Assembly (NCBI GenBank): GCA_947044405.1
Contig: CAMRHE010000508.1
Coordinates: forward strand, 523,001-587,000
Length of the DNA stretch: 64,000 nucleotides
Source of the DNA: Leptodactylus fallax
Taxonomy: Eukaryota > Chordata > Amphibia > Anura > Leptodactylidae
Direction of reading: 5' to 3'
The translations under genes were made by a program, and so were the position numbers. Below the pieces are notes generated by a model. The model did no database searches and had not been told where the DNA came from. It saw nothing but the letters and a program-made list of their open reading frames with translations. Shown here one piece after another: positions 26,148 through 36,188 of the stretch; position 1 is the stretch's first letter, and every line of letters starts with the position of its first letter.

Positions 26148-27714
26148 CAGTCATGGCCAAAAGTTTTGAGAATGATACAAATATTAATTTTTACAAAGTC
26201 TACTGCTTCAGTTTTTCTAATGGCAATTTGCATATACTCCAGAATGTTATAAAGAGTGATCAGCTTAACAGCAATTACTTGCAAAGTCAATATTTGCCTA
26301 GAAAATGAACTTTATCCCCCAAAACACATTTCAACATCATTGCAGCCCTGCCTTAAAAGGACCACCTAACATCGTTTCAGTGATTGCTCCATTAACACAG
26401 GTGTGGGTGTTGATGAGGACAGGGCTGGAGATCAATCTGTCATGATTAAGTAAGAATGACACCACTGGACACTTTAAAAGGAGGCTGGTGCTTGCCATCA
26501 TTGTTTCTCTTCTGTTAACCATGGTTATCTCTAAAGAAACACGTGCAGTCATCATTGCACTGCACAAAAATGGCCTAACTGGGAAGAGTATTGCAGCTAG
26601 AAAGATTGCACCTCAGTCAACAATCTATCGCATCATCAAGAACTTCAAGGAGAGAGGTTCCATTGGTGCCAAAAAGGCTCCATGGCGCCCAAGAAAGACC
26701 AGCAAGCGGCAGGACCGTCTCTTAAAAGTGTTTCAGCTGCGGGATCGGGCTACCAGCAGTGCAGAGCTTGCTGAGGAATGGCAGCAGGCAGGTGTGAGTG
26801 CATCTGCACGCACTGTGAGGCGGAGACTCTTGGAGCAAGGCCTGGTCTCAAGGAGGGCAGCAAAGAAGCCACTTCTCTCCAGAAAAAACATCAGGGACAG
26901 ACTGATATTCTGCAAAAGGTACAGGGAGTGGACTGCTGAGGACTGGGGTAAAGTCATTTTCTCTGATGAATCCCCTTTTCGATTGTTTGGAACATCTGGA
27001 AAACAGCTTATTCGGAGAAGAAGAGGTGAGCGCTACCACCAGTCTTGTCTCATGCCAACTGTAAAGCATCCTGAAACCATTCATGTGTGGGGTTGCTTCT
27101 CAGCCAAGGGAATCGGCTCTCTCACAGTCTTGCTTAAAAACACAGCCATGAATAAAGAATGGTACCAGAATGTCCTCCAAGAGCAACTTCTCCCAACCGT
27201 CCAAGAGCAGTTTGGCGCTCAACAATGCCTTTTCCAGCATGATGGAGCACCTTGCCATAAAGCAAAGGTGATGACTAAATGGCTCAGGGAACAAAACATA
27301 GAGATTTTGGGTCCATGGCCTGGAAACTCCCCAGATCTTAATCCCATTGAGAACTTGTGGTCAATCATCAAGAGACGGGTGGACAAACAAAAACCAACAA
27401 AGTCAGACAAAATTAAAGCATTGATTCTGCAAGAATGGACTGCTATCAGTCAGGATTTGGTCCAGAAGTTGATTGAGAGCATGCCAGGGAGAATTGCAGA
27501 GGTCCTGAAGAAGAAGGGTCAACACTGCAAATATTGACTTGCTGCATTAACTCATTCTAACTGTCAATATAAGCTTCTGTTACTCATAATATGAATGCAA
27601 TTCTATTTCTGTATGTGATAAAAACATCTGACAAACACACATAAAAACCAGAGGGCAGCAGATCATGTGAAAATAGAATATTTGTGTCATTCTCAAAACT
27701 TTTGGCCATGACTG
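26148..27714 (+). mobile_element. Tc1-like DNA transposon, 1,567 bp, structurally complete
   Basis: Terminal inverted repeats begin 'cagtcatggccaaaagtttt' at both ends and match over about 38 bp with one difference. A single transposase gene occupies the middle. It sits inside the endonuclease domain of LINE copy B, so it is younger than that LINE. Intact ORF, near-identical TIRs and a clean TA duplication make this the best candidate in the window for a recently active DNA transposon. Confidence 0.93.
26521..27537 (+). CDS. Tc1-family transposase, 338 aa, intact, DD35E spacing
   Basis: Cuts the transposon at its inverted repeats and pastes it at a TA. The chosen start is the ATG at 26521; it gives 338 residues, the usual length for the family, and opens with a helix-turn-helix region for TIR binding (about residues 1-45). 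A second DNA-binding segment with basic residues follows around 50-115. The catalytic triad is visible: Asp149 in IFSDES, Asp241 in FQHDGAP and Glu277 in NPIENLW. Between the second Asp and the Glu there are 35 residues, not the 34 of classic Tc1, so it belongs to a DD35E-type branch (a vertebrate DD35E family named Traveler has been described; whether this is it needs an alignment). VWGCFSAKG lies at 189-197. No stop or frameshift interrupts it. Some upstream codons from 26488 are also open but lack ATG. Confidence 0.92.
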   Translation: MVISKETRAVIIALHKNGLTGKSIAARKIAPQSTIYRIIKNFKERGSIGAKKAPWRPRKTSKRQDRLLKVFQLRDRATSSAELAEEWQQAGVSASARTVRRRLLEQGLVSRRAAKKPLLSRKNIRDRLIFCKRYREWTAEDWGKVIFSDESPFRLFGTSGKQLIRRRRGERYHQSCLMPTVKHPETIHVWGCFSAKGIGSLTVLLKNTAMNKEWYQNVLQEQLLPTVQEQFGAQQCLFQHDGAPCHKAKVMTKWLREQNIEILGPWPGNSPDLNPIENLWSIIKRRVDKQKPTKSDKIKALILQEWTAISQDLVQKLIESMPGRIAEVLKKKGQHCKY

Positions 27715-28008
27715 TATGGTGACATCTCTGGTGTTAAACAGTATAGAAACCCCGGCACAAGGTTCCACTGCCAGTGACCAGAAGGACGGGCCAGACTGCC
27801 ATTCTCTCTCTGCTTCTCGTAGTAGTCCTAGACTATTTAAACGGGTTTCTTGCAAGAAATAGACATCTGCATCAAGATATTTCAAATGTTCATAGACTGC
27901 GTGTCTTGTCCTCCTTGCTCTGATACTACTAACATTACTGGAGATGATGTTAAGATAGAAATCTGCCATCAGAACAAGTAGGAATACAAGAAACAGAGAG
28001 ATGGACCC

Positions 28009-28016
28009 CATTGTTA
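28009..28016 (-). promoter_or_regulatory. ORF1 stop / ORF2 start junction (TAA-CA-ATG)
   Basis: On the element strand the ORF1 stop TAA is followed by two bases and then the ORF2 ATG. Copy A has TGA-CA-ATG at the same place, with an additional ATG overlapping the stop (ATGA at 18436-18439). Such tight spacing suggests that ORF2 is translated by ribosomes that terminate on ORF1 and restart. That mechanism is known for some LINEs and is inferred here. Confidence 0.6.
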
Positions 28017-31000
28017 TAGATCTGAGTCAGAGCTGTCCTGCTGACCTGCGGTTTCCATGTCTGATTCAGACTGTACCTCAGCTCGGCGGGGTCTCCTTTT
28101 AGTGGGTGGATCGCCCTCTGGTTCATCATCGAATTCTGCCATCATTCGTATGATTTCCCTGTCTATTTCTGCTTCGGTCTCTGACAGGACACTAAATCTA
28201 TTTGATGTTGCAGTAACATTGCCCGTTCTATCCAATCTCATCTTAGTTGGTTTTTGGACAGTGGTCCACTCACCCTTAGGCTTACGGCTTGATCTATCTT
28301 TCTTTCTTCTCTTAGTACTGGTGGGTGTTGGGGCAGGAGAAGAGATGGCCACTGAGGGTTGTACAACCTGCTCAACAACCTCCATGGTCGCCTCAATGGG
28401 TCCTGACTGGGCTTGGTCCTGGGTGGTATCACCTGTATCTGGTTGTGGCTCTGACTCAGTGACTACTGACCCTGACAACAGCGCCTCCTCCTCCTGTATG
28501 TCATCAGCCGCTGCCAGCAAGTCCTCATCAGGGATATCCCTATGGATGTTATGCCAAGCATCAGGACAGTCCCTGTGGGGGTGACCCATCTTACCACATA
28601 GGTTACACCTGATGTTTTGGCAGGTAGCGCTCACGTGGCCCACTTCATTACAGAGGTTGCACTTTACCATGGTGCACACGCTCGCCACATGACCGGCCTT
28701 CCCACACTTAAAGCATCTGCGTGGCTGACCCGCATAGAAGCAGACGCCTTTCTCTCGGCCAATAAAGAATGAGTTGGGCAGATGTTGGGTTATGTTATTG
28801 TGCTGATGTAACTTAACCAGGACCTTCCACCCACCAGTCCAGATCCCGTCTTCATGCCTGTTCTTAGTTAGATCGAACATTAGGTCGCAATGTCTCCTGA
28901 GCCAGATGACAATGTCCTGAGGGGGAACGGCCTCATTCCAGAATACAATGGTGACACTTGCCGTATCTGGCCTAGAGATGGGGATGAAGCTGAACTTATT
29001 CCAACCCTCAGTATCTCTAAACCTAGTGAGATTATCCCAGAAACGGTCCAGATCAGACATCAGTTTAAAGCTGACATCATACCCCTGGCGGTCAGGAAGA
29101 TTTATCACTGCCAGCATGTCAGTCGGCAGGAAGCCCATCTGGGTACATAGGAGCCATCTGACCACAAACCTTCTATCAGGCAGATCTTCCTTGGCACCTC
29201 TGTGCCTAAACCTGACTATGCGGTGACCAGATGGAAGGTAACGCTGCAGTTGGGATTGCGGGGTGCAAACAGCGCAGACTTGTCACGGTCTCTGGGCACG
29301 AGGGCGCAGCGCTGGTGCTGTCCCACGTTACCACCACTGGTACCGGTGATGGGGGGGCTGCACAAATGTTGGTGGTGATTGTTCCCCCGGGGCGCTTCCC
29401 CTATACTGTGCCGACTGATGGTGTTTGGGGCGCCCTGATGTTGTCGGTGCAGAGTCAGACACAGAAACGGTTGTAAAGTTGAACTTTTACTTCCATGGGT
29501 GTGGAGGCACAAATGCTTAAACAGTTTCTTCAATACAAAACAACGGGGTATGCCTGGTGACACAGCAAAGTCCTGGGGTGCAGGGTAGACTTGATGAAAG
29601 GTGTTCCTAGCCCCTTATACTTCAGTGTTACAGCCCTAAGGTGCGTCTGGGCTCCTATTTGGCACATAGGAGGATGCCCACCATGATACTAGTAGCTCAG
29701 AGTTTCGGGGTGCAATAGTCAGGGTGGCAGGATATTCCACAGGTCTGGCCTTGGCCCCTGGATCCTGTGATACTTGCTATGGAGCACGTGTTCCAGAATG
29801 TTCTCTCCACAGTCTCAGGCTGACAAGATAATGATGCTTGACTTCCTTCAGGGCGATGGCTAGGCAGACAGGGGACAGGATCTTCTGAATAGCTGGAGTA
29901 TGTCAGCTCTCCAACCTTCCTGGGCCTGTCTAGGACTTGAGATTCCTGCACTAAACTCACTGCTTTCTTCACAGGACATCACACTTATCTCCTCACCTCC
30001 TCCTCCTAACACTCCACACTTCTAACTCCTCACACGCAGGACCTTCCTGCAGGGGTGTTACCATGGGGACCCAGTGATAAGCTGACTCCTCCCCTTTTCC
30101 CAGGCGATGTCCTCCCATTGGACATTTGGTTACTATTCAATCCTATGGGAGGTGTAATGCATGTGTGAGGCTCACTAGGTGGCGCTGTGTTGTGTGAGAC
30201 TCAGGACCCCCTGCTATGTCACACAGGCTATGAAGCAACAGGAAATAATACAATGCACAGAGATCACCCTCAGCCCAGCCATAGCCAGCTCTGGGATGCC
30301 ACAACTACATTCCTCCTCTTGAAAGCCTGGCCTGTATAGTTTGTGCTTGATGTAAAAGATGGAGCACCGCGGCTCCAGGCATTCCCAGAAGAGGTATGGC
30401 TAGATCCGCCATCTTGGCGTGTCTGTGGGCGCTGTGTGGGCTGCTGAGCACCTGCACTAGGAGGTTCTGCTACTACATTAGTAACTAGAGGGGGAAAGTC
30501 CTGTACATTGGACTGTGCTGTGTCCGCCCCACCATCAACCTCTATGTCTGCAATATCAGCAGACTCCAGAGACTGGACTGTAGAGGGGTCTAATGTCATA
30601 GATGGTGAAGGATCCCCCCCAGAATGAGAAACACTTTCCCCTGCTGCGCCATTATCACATACAGAATTATCTACAATCTCAGACACAGATGGATAGTCAG
30701 TGGCAGCGGAGTCCTGCACAGCAGAGTCCACAATGTTATTACAGTCACTATCAGTGATGTCCTGCACAGCAGAGTCCAGACTGTCCCACACACTTACATC
30801 CTGAGCCCCCAAATGTGCACCAGTACCTTCAGGTAAGAGTCCAAATGGTTCAGATCCAACTTTGGAGCGAGATGATGGTGACTGCCGGTATTCCTCGAAT
30901 CGCTGCTGGTTTCTGTAGGATTCTCCCACCGGTCCCATTTGCTCCAATACAGTCTCGGTCTCCTGTACGTTATCAGCGAGCTCTTTCGCCAGTGCGCTCA

Positions 31001-31757
31001 GCTTCTTGTCCAGTATTGCCTCTACCCCAGGTTTAGCAGCCCTTACTTTGTAGGCACAGTCAATCTGTCGTTGCAGAGATAGTTTACTCGCCTTCAAAGT
31101 CTCCATTCTCCTGACCAGTGCTGGGATCTCGTCTGCCAGGCGCAGTTCAGGTTCACGCTCAGCCATTGTAACGGTCTGCCCATTATTGGGGAGTTTTGCA
31201 AGCTGGTTACTCACAGTATGGCTTCTGGTTAGCGTAGTCTGTGACTTCTGGCCTGCTGCGGCTGTTGTCACTGCCATTGGGCCACAATCTGTAGCTTGGG
31301 CACTGGGGTCCAGTTTGTTTCCAGTGACCGCACTACTGGTACCATGAAGCTTCCCTGCTGGTCTCCCTTTGGTCACATCCACAGGCCTTTCTACAATTTT
31401 GCAGTTTCCACTGCCAGATCTTGTCCGCTCAGACCGCACCAGTACAGGCCGCTGCATGTTCTCCAGCATGGTCTGTTTCTCCAGGGACGTTCTCCTCTGT
31501 CTGCAGGAGGGTGGAGTGGACGGGACACCTGTAACCTGTAATGGAGTCTGCACAGGCTGCGCGGCTTGCTTCTTCTTACAATCAGGTATTCTGTCTGGAT
31601 GCTGCACAATTACATTGGTAGGTTGTTGTACCGTACCTCTGCTTGCTTCTGTTACTGCTTTACTTGCAATCACTTTCTTCCCATCTTGGCTTGCACTGGG
31701 ACTGCTCACACACTGGACATTACTTTCATTCTTGAAGACTTTTGGATTTTCATCCAT
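28014..31757 (-). pseudogene. LINE ORF1 protein, copy B, split by solo LTR
   Basis: Starts with ATG at 31755-31757 and ends with TAA at 28014-28016. With the LTR removed, it is 885 codons without a frameshift or stop. The N-terminal half (31757-30304) carries the helical region; the C-terminal half (29214-28014) carries the RRM-like segment, the same three CCHC fingers (CFKCGKAGHVASVC, CNLCNEVGHVSATC, CNLCGKMGHPHRDC), the basic patch and the acidic tail. Relative to copy A, about 93 residues are missing after GSEP near 30845, and the helical region has a cluster of substitutions, pointing to a different source subfamily. Only the LTR insertion visibly disables it. Confidence 0.88.
29219..30303. 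mobile_element. Solo LTR, 1,085 bp, inserted in LINE ORF1
   Basis: Begins TGCGGTGACC and ends GGATGCCACA, so it has TG...CA termini. It is flanked by the 4-bp duplication 'acta' (29215-29218 and 30304-30307). Copy A shows the uninterrupted sequence at the equivalent point, which fixes both edges. No internal region, primer-binding site or second LTR follows, so it is what remains after recombination between two LTRs of an ERV- or Gypsy-type element. Orientation is not certain. Frames such as 29697-29972 within it are not genes. Confidence 0.8.
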
Positions 31758-31907
31758 TTTTTGAGTTGTCTGGGAATTGCTTCCCAGAGTAGGCCTTGGA
31801 GCCTGGGCCTTGCTAGGGGAGCTGCCCCACCCAGGGTGGCCCCGCCCCTGGGCTTTCTCCAGACATCAGGAGACTCAGGAGAGCTACAGAAACACAACCT
31901 CACAGCT
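31758..31907 (-). promoter_or_regulatory. LINE 5' UTR / presumed internal promoter, copy B
   Basis: 150 bp almost identical to the leader of copy A, ending at the same nucleotide against the minisatellite. Promoter role inferred from position only. Confidence 0.45.
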
Positions 31908-34900
31908 AGGAGGCAGTATTATAGTAGTTATATTCTTGTACATAGGGGGCAGTATTATAGTAGTTATATTCTTGTACATAGGAGCAGTATTATAGTAGTT
32001 ATATTCTTGTACATAGGAGGTAGTATTATAGTAGTTATATTCTTGTACATAGGAGCAGTATTATAGTAGTTATATTCTTGTACATAGGAGGTAGTATTAT
32101 AGTAGTTATATTCTTGTACATAGGAGTAGTATAGTAGTTATATTCTTGTACATAGGAGCAGTATTATAGTAGTTATATTCTTGTACATAGGAGCAGTATT
32201 ATAGTAGTTATATTCTTGTACATAGGAGCAGTATTATAGTAGTTATATTCTTGTACATAGGAGTAGTATTATAGTAGTTATATTCTTGTACATAGGAGCA
32301 GTATTATAGTAGTTATATTCTTGTACATAGGGGGCAGTATTATAGTAGTTATATTCTTGTACATAGGAGCAGTATTATAGTAGTTATATTCTTGTACATA
32401 GGAGCAGTATAATAGTAGTTATATTCTTGTACATAGGAGCAGTATTATAGTAGTTATATTCTTGTACATAGGAGCAGTATTATAGTAGTTATATTCTTGT
32501 ACATAGGAGCAGTATTATAGTAGTTATATTCTTGTACATAGGAGCAGTATTATAGTAGTTATATTCTTGTACATAGGAGGTAGTATTATAGTAGTTATAT
32601 TCTTGTACATAGGAGCAGTATTATAGTATATTCTTGTACATAGGAGCAGTATTATAGTATATTCTTGTACATAGGAGCAGTATTATAGTAGTTATTTTCT
32701 TGTACATAGGAGTAGTATTATAGTAGTTATATTCTTGTACATAGAGAGCAGTATTATAATAGTTATATTCTTGTACATAGGAGCAGTATTATAGAAGTTA
32801 TATTCTTGTACATAGGAGTAGTATTATAGTAGTTATATTCTTGTACATAGGAGCAGTATTATAGTAGTTATATTCTTGTACATAGGAGCAGTATTATAGT
32901 AGGTATATTCTTGTACATAGGAGGTAGTATTATAGTAGTTATATTCTTGTATATAGGTGTAGTATTATAGTAGTTATATTCTTGTACATAGGAGCAGTAT
33001 TATAGTAGTTATATTCTTGTACATAGGAGGTAGTATTATAGTAGTTATATTCTTGTACATAGGAGCAGTATTATAGTAGTTATATTCTTGTACATAGGAG
33101 CAGTATTATAGTAGTTATATTCTTGTACATAGGAGGTAGTATTATAGTAGTTATATTCTTGTACATAGGAGCAGTATTATAGTAGTTATATTCTTGTACA
33201 TAGGAGCAGTATTATAGTAGTTATATTCTTGTACATAGGAGCAGTATTATAGTAGTTATATTCTTGTACATAGGAGGTAGTATTATAGTAGTTATATTCT
33301 TGTACATAGGAGTAGTATTATAGTAGATATATTCTTGTACATAGGAGCAGTATTATAGTAGTTATATTCTTGTACATAGGAGTAGTATTATAGTAGATAT
33401 ATTCTTGTACATAGGAGCAGTATTATAGTAGTTATATTCTTGTACACAGGAGCAGTATTATAGTAGTTATATTCTTTTACATAGGAGGTAGCATTATAGT
33501 AGTTATATTCTTGTACATAGGAGCAGTATTATAGTAGTTATATTCTTGTACATAGGAGTAGTATTATAGTAGTTATATTCTTGTACATAGGAGCAGTATT
33601 ATAGTAGTTATATTCTTGTACATAGGAGTAGTATTATAGTAGTTATATTCTTGTACATAGGAGTAGCATTATAGTAGTTATATTCTTGTACATAGGAGTA
33701 GTATTATAGTAGTTATATTCTTGTACATAGGAGGCTGTATTATAGTAGTTATATTCTTGTACATAGGAGGTAGTATTATAGTAGTTATATTCTTGTACAT
33801 AGGAGGTAGTATTATAGTAGTTATATTCTTGTACATAGGGACAGTATTATAGTAGTTATATTCTTGTACATAGGAGCAGTATTATAGTAGATATATTCTT
33901 GTACATAGGAGCAGTATTATAGTAGATATATTCTTGCACATAGGAGCAGTATTATAGTAGGTATATTCTTGTACATAGGAGCAGTATTATAGTAGATATA
34001 TTCTTGTACATAGGAGCAGTATTATAGTAGTTATATTCTTGTACATAGGAGCAGTATTATAGTAGTTATATTCTTGTACATAGGAGGCAGTATTATAGTA
34101 GTTATATTCTTGTACATAGGGGCAGTATTATAGTAGTTATATTCTTGTACATAGGTGCAGTATTATAGTAGTTATATTCTTGTACATAGGAGCAGTATTA
34201 TAGTAGTTATATTCTTGTACATAGGAGCAGTATTATAGTAGTTATATTCTTGTACATAGGAGCAGTATTATAGTAGTTATATTCTTGTACATAGTAGCAG
34301 TATTATAGTAGTTATATTCTTGTATATAGAAGCAGTATTATAGTAGTTATATTCTTGTACATAGGAGCAGTATTATAGTAGTTATATTCTTGTACATAGG
34401 GGCAGTATTATAGTATTTAAATTTTTGCACATAGGGAGCAGTATTATAGTAGTTATATTCTTGTACATAGGAGTAGTATTATAGTAGTTATATTCTTGTA
34501 CATAGGAGCAGTATTATAGTAGTTATATTCTTGTACATAGGAGTAGTATTATAGTAGTTATATTCTTGTACATAGGAGCAGTATTATAGTAGTTATATTC
34601 TTGTACATAGGAGGTAGTATTATAATAGTTATATTCTTGTACATAGGAGCAGTATTATAGTAGTTATATTCTTGTACATAGGAGTAGAATTATAGTAGTT
34701 ATATTCTTGTACATAGGGGGTAGTATTATAGTAGTTATATTCTTGTACATAGGAGGTAGTATTATAGTAGTTATATTCTTGTACATAGGAGCAGTATTAT
34801 AGTAGTTATATTCTTGTACATAGGAGAAGTATTATAGTAGTTATATTCTTGTACATAGGAGCAGTATTATAGTAGTTATATTCTTGTACATAGGAGCAGT

Positions 34901-34950
34901 ATTATAATAGTTATATTCTTGCACATTGGGGCAATATTATAACAGTTAAT
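31908..34950 (+). repeat. 35/36-bp minisatellite, segment 3 (right of LINE copy B)
   Basis: The longest uninterrupted piece, about 86 units of the 'tattatagtagttatattct' plus 'tgtacatagg' motif. It includes some units with small deletions (for example near 32625-32660, where 'gttat' is missing). It decays into unique sequence around 34920-34950. Frames such as 31566-32066 run from LINE sequence into the repeat and are not genes. Confidence 0.97.
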
Positions 34951-35216
34951 TTGTGGGGTTTGCCATTCACTTTTATACTGTGAGATTTCTTCAGTACACA
35001 AGTGCTCCATGGATAAATCATTGGTGTACTTGATCTATTCATTTTTATGCAACGTCTGGGACAATGCTCTTCAACCATCCCATAGGTGTGAATGAAGCTG
35101 TGGCCGACCATGCTCACCACCATTCTATTTACATACTCATGTAAATAGGCACTTATGGATCCCTATTCCAGCAGTCAGTGAAAGATAGAGGACAAGTCAT
35201 TAGTGGGAAAACCCCT

Positions 35217-35660
35217 TTAGGCCAGAGCCCCACGTAGCGTATAGTCTGCTGTGTTTTACATTACCTTGCACACAAATATCTGCATCATTTTTGTAAATCA
35301 CTGGCGTTTTCCCTATTGGTATAATTGAAGCATAAAGTCCACAGAGGAAAACTCTGCAGAATTTCTGTGAAAAGCACTGTGGGAAAAACCATGATGAGTT
35401 TCCGATGCATATTTTTCCGCAGCACTTTTTGGCTGCGGCTTGCTTCGCTAACATTGCAGAAAAGCTACTGTTTTTGTTGCAGATTTTCCTGCGTTTTTTG
35501 GAGCCAAACCCAGGAGTGGCTACCAAAGGAATGAGAAATAGTTGTGATGCAATTACAGTATACTTCTATTCTCTGCCCAATCCATTCCTTACTTTGGCTT
35601 AAAAAGCTGCAGCAAAATCTGCAACAACAAAAATACAGCTTTTCGGCAGGTTTTCTCATC
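35217..35660. mobile_element. Foldback (palindromic) MITE, hAT-like
   Basis: Two inverted arms are clear. About 35456-35520 ('agaaaagctactgtttttgt', 'gcagattttcctgcgttttt') pairs with about 35585-35648 ('aaaagctgcagcaaaatctg', 'caacaacaaaaatacagctt'). A flanking 'ccagagccccacgtagcg' at 35223 resembles the outer end of such elements. Limits are approximate. Superfamily is by general resemblance only. Confidence 0.55.
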
Positions 35661-36188
35661 TCCCTCTCTCAGCAGTTTCCCTGCTCTCTCGTCTTCTCAC
35701 TTCCTGTATTCTTTCACTAGCTGTGACTGTTTGATGACCAGGAGACTATGAAGTATCTCACTAAATATAGACATTGCCTTTACCATTAGAGATTACTTAT
35801 TATGAATACTATACATCTAATATTAATGCAGATCAAATAATATGCACAGTAAATGTATATTACATTACACGGGTTTGGGGAGAAAAAAAATTACATGCTG
35901 TATAGGAGGAAACGTTCTTACAGTAAGAGTTATCTTTGTGTTTATATATAGAGAGAACACACTGTCCAAGCCTTTATAAACAAATTTCTATCAGCTGACC
36001 AGGGAGAGAACTCATCCTACGACCTGTTGTCAGAATCAAGACTGGGACCAATGAAACGCTGTGTAAACAATGGAAGGAATAATTTCACATAGCAGGAACA
36101 TTAGAAAAATTTTTGAATTTACCATAAACTAACAGTATAGATAGGATCCTTGAGATGGAAATACCCCTTAAAAAGTGATTATTTCCTT
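35661..36188. other. Non-coding, nothing recognised
   Basis: AT-rich spacer without repeats or frames of note. Confidence 0.4.

Larger units (their letters stand above)
26146..27716. repeat. TA target duplications flanking nested Tc1
   Basis: TA at 26146-26147 and at 27715-27716 directly outside the inverted repeats, as expected for Tc1/mariner insertion. Removing the element plus one TA restores the LINE ORF2 reading frame. Confidence 0.9.
23038..28011 (-). pseudogene. LINE ORF2 (APE endonuclease, reverse transcriptase, C-terminal zinc finger), split by Tc1
   Basis: ORF2 makes the nicking endonuclease and the reverse transcriptase that copies the RNA at the nick. With the Tc1 removed, the frame is 1,135 codons. 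Endonuclease (about 1-240): LQET around 53-56, GDFNA around 157-161, SRID around 212-215, SDH around 236-238. Reverse transcriptase (about 430-720): the LDQAKAFDRVDH block, RQGCPLSPLL, and the catalytic YADD at 695-698 (bases 24349-24360). Near residue 1010 is a C-x2-C...H-x4-C finger (CPLGC ... HFITEC) of the kind found at the ends of LINE ORF2s. In-frame stops: TAG 25171-25173, TGA 23509-23511, TAG 23374-23376. The protein starts with an unusually hydrophobic stretch of about 20 residues before the endonuclease. The reading frame continues correctly on both sides of the Tc1 duplication. Confidence 0.88.
22840..31907 (-). mobile_element. Tx1-like LINE, copy B: both ends and both ORFs, carrying a nested Tc1 and a solo LTR
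   Basis: Minus-strand element whose two ends match copy A. Subtracting the Tc1 at 26148-27714, the solo LTR at 29219-30303 and one copy of each target duplication leaves about 6,410 bp. Order on its strand: short 5' UTR (31758-31907), ORF1 (31757-28014), a two-base gap, ORF2 (28011-23038), and a 3' UTR of about 200 bp ending AATAAAAATT. Flanks are 'aggaggta' at 22832-22839 and 'aggaggca' at 31908-31915. No frameshifts are needed to read either ORF, but ORF2 has three nonsense codons, so this copy is dead though recently so. Confidence 0.9.

Noticed and set aside
26488..26520. Longer start for the Tc1 transposase
   Set aside because: The upstream codons begin with GTG, not ATG. The ATG at 26521 gives the normal family length and the expected N-terminus.
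28057..28584. 175-codon plus-strand frame opposite LINE ORF1
   Set aside because: Antisense shadow of the ORF1 C-terminal region; the same shadow occurs opposite copy A at 18683-19114.
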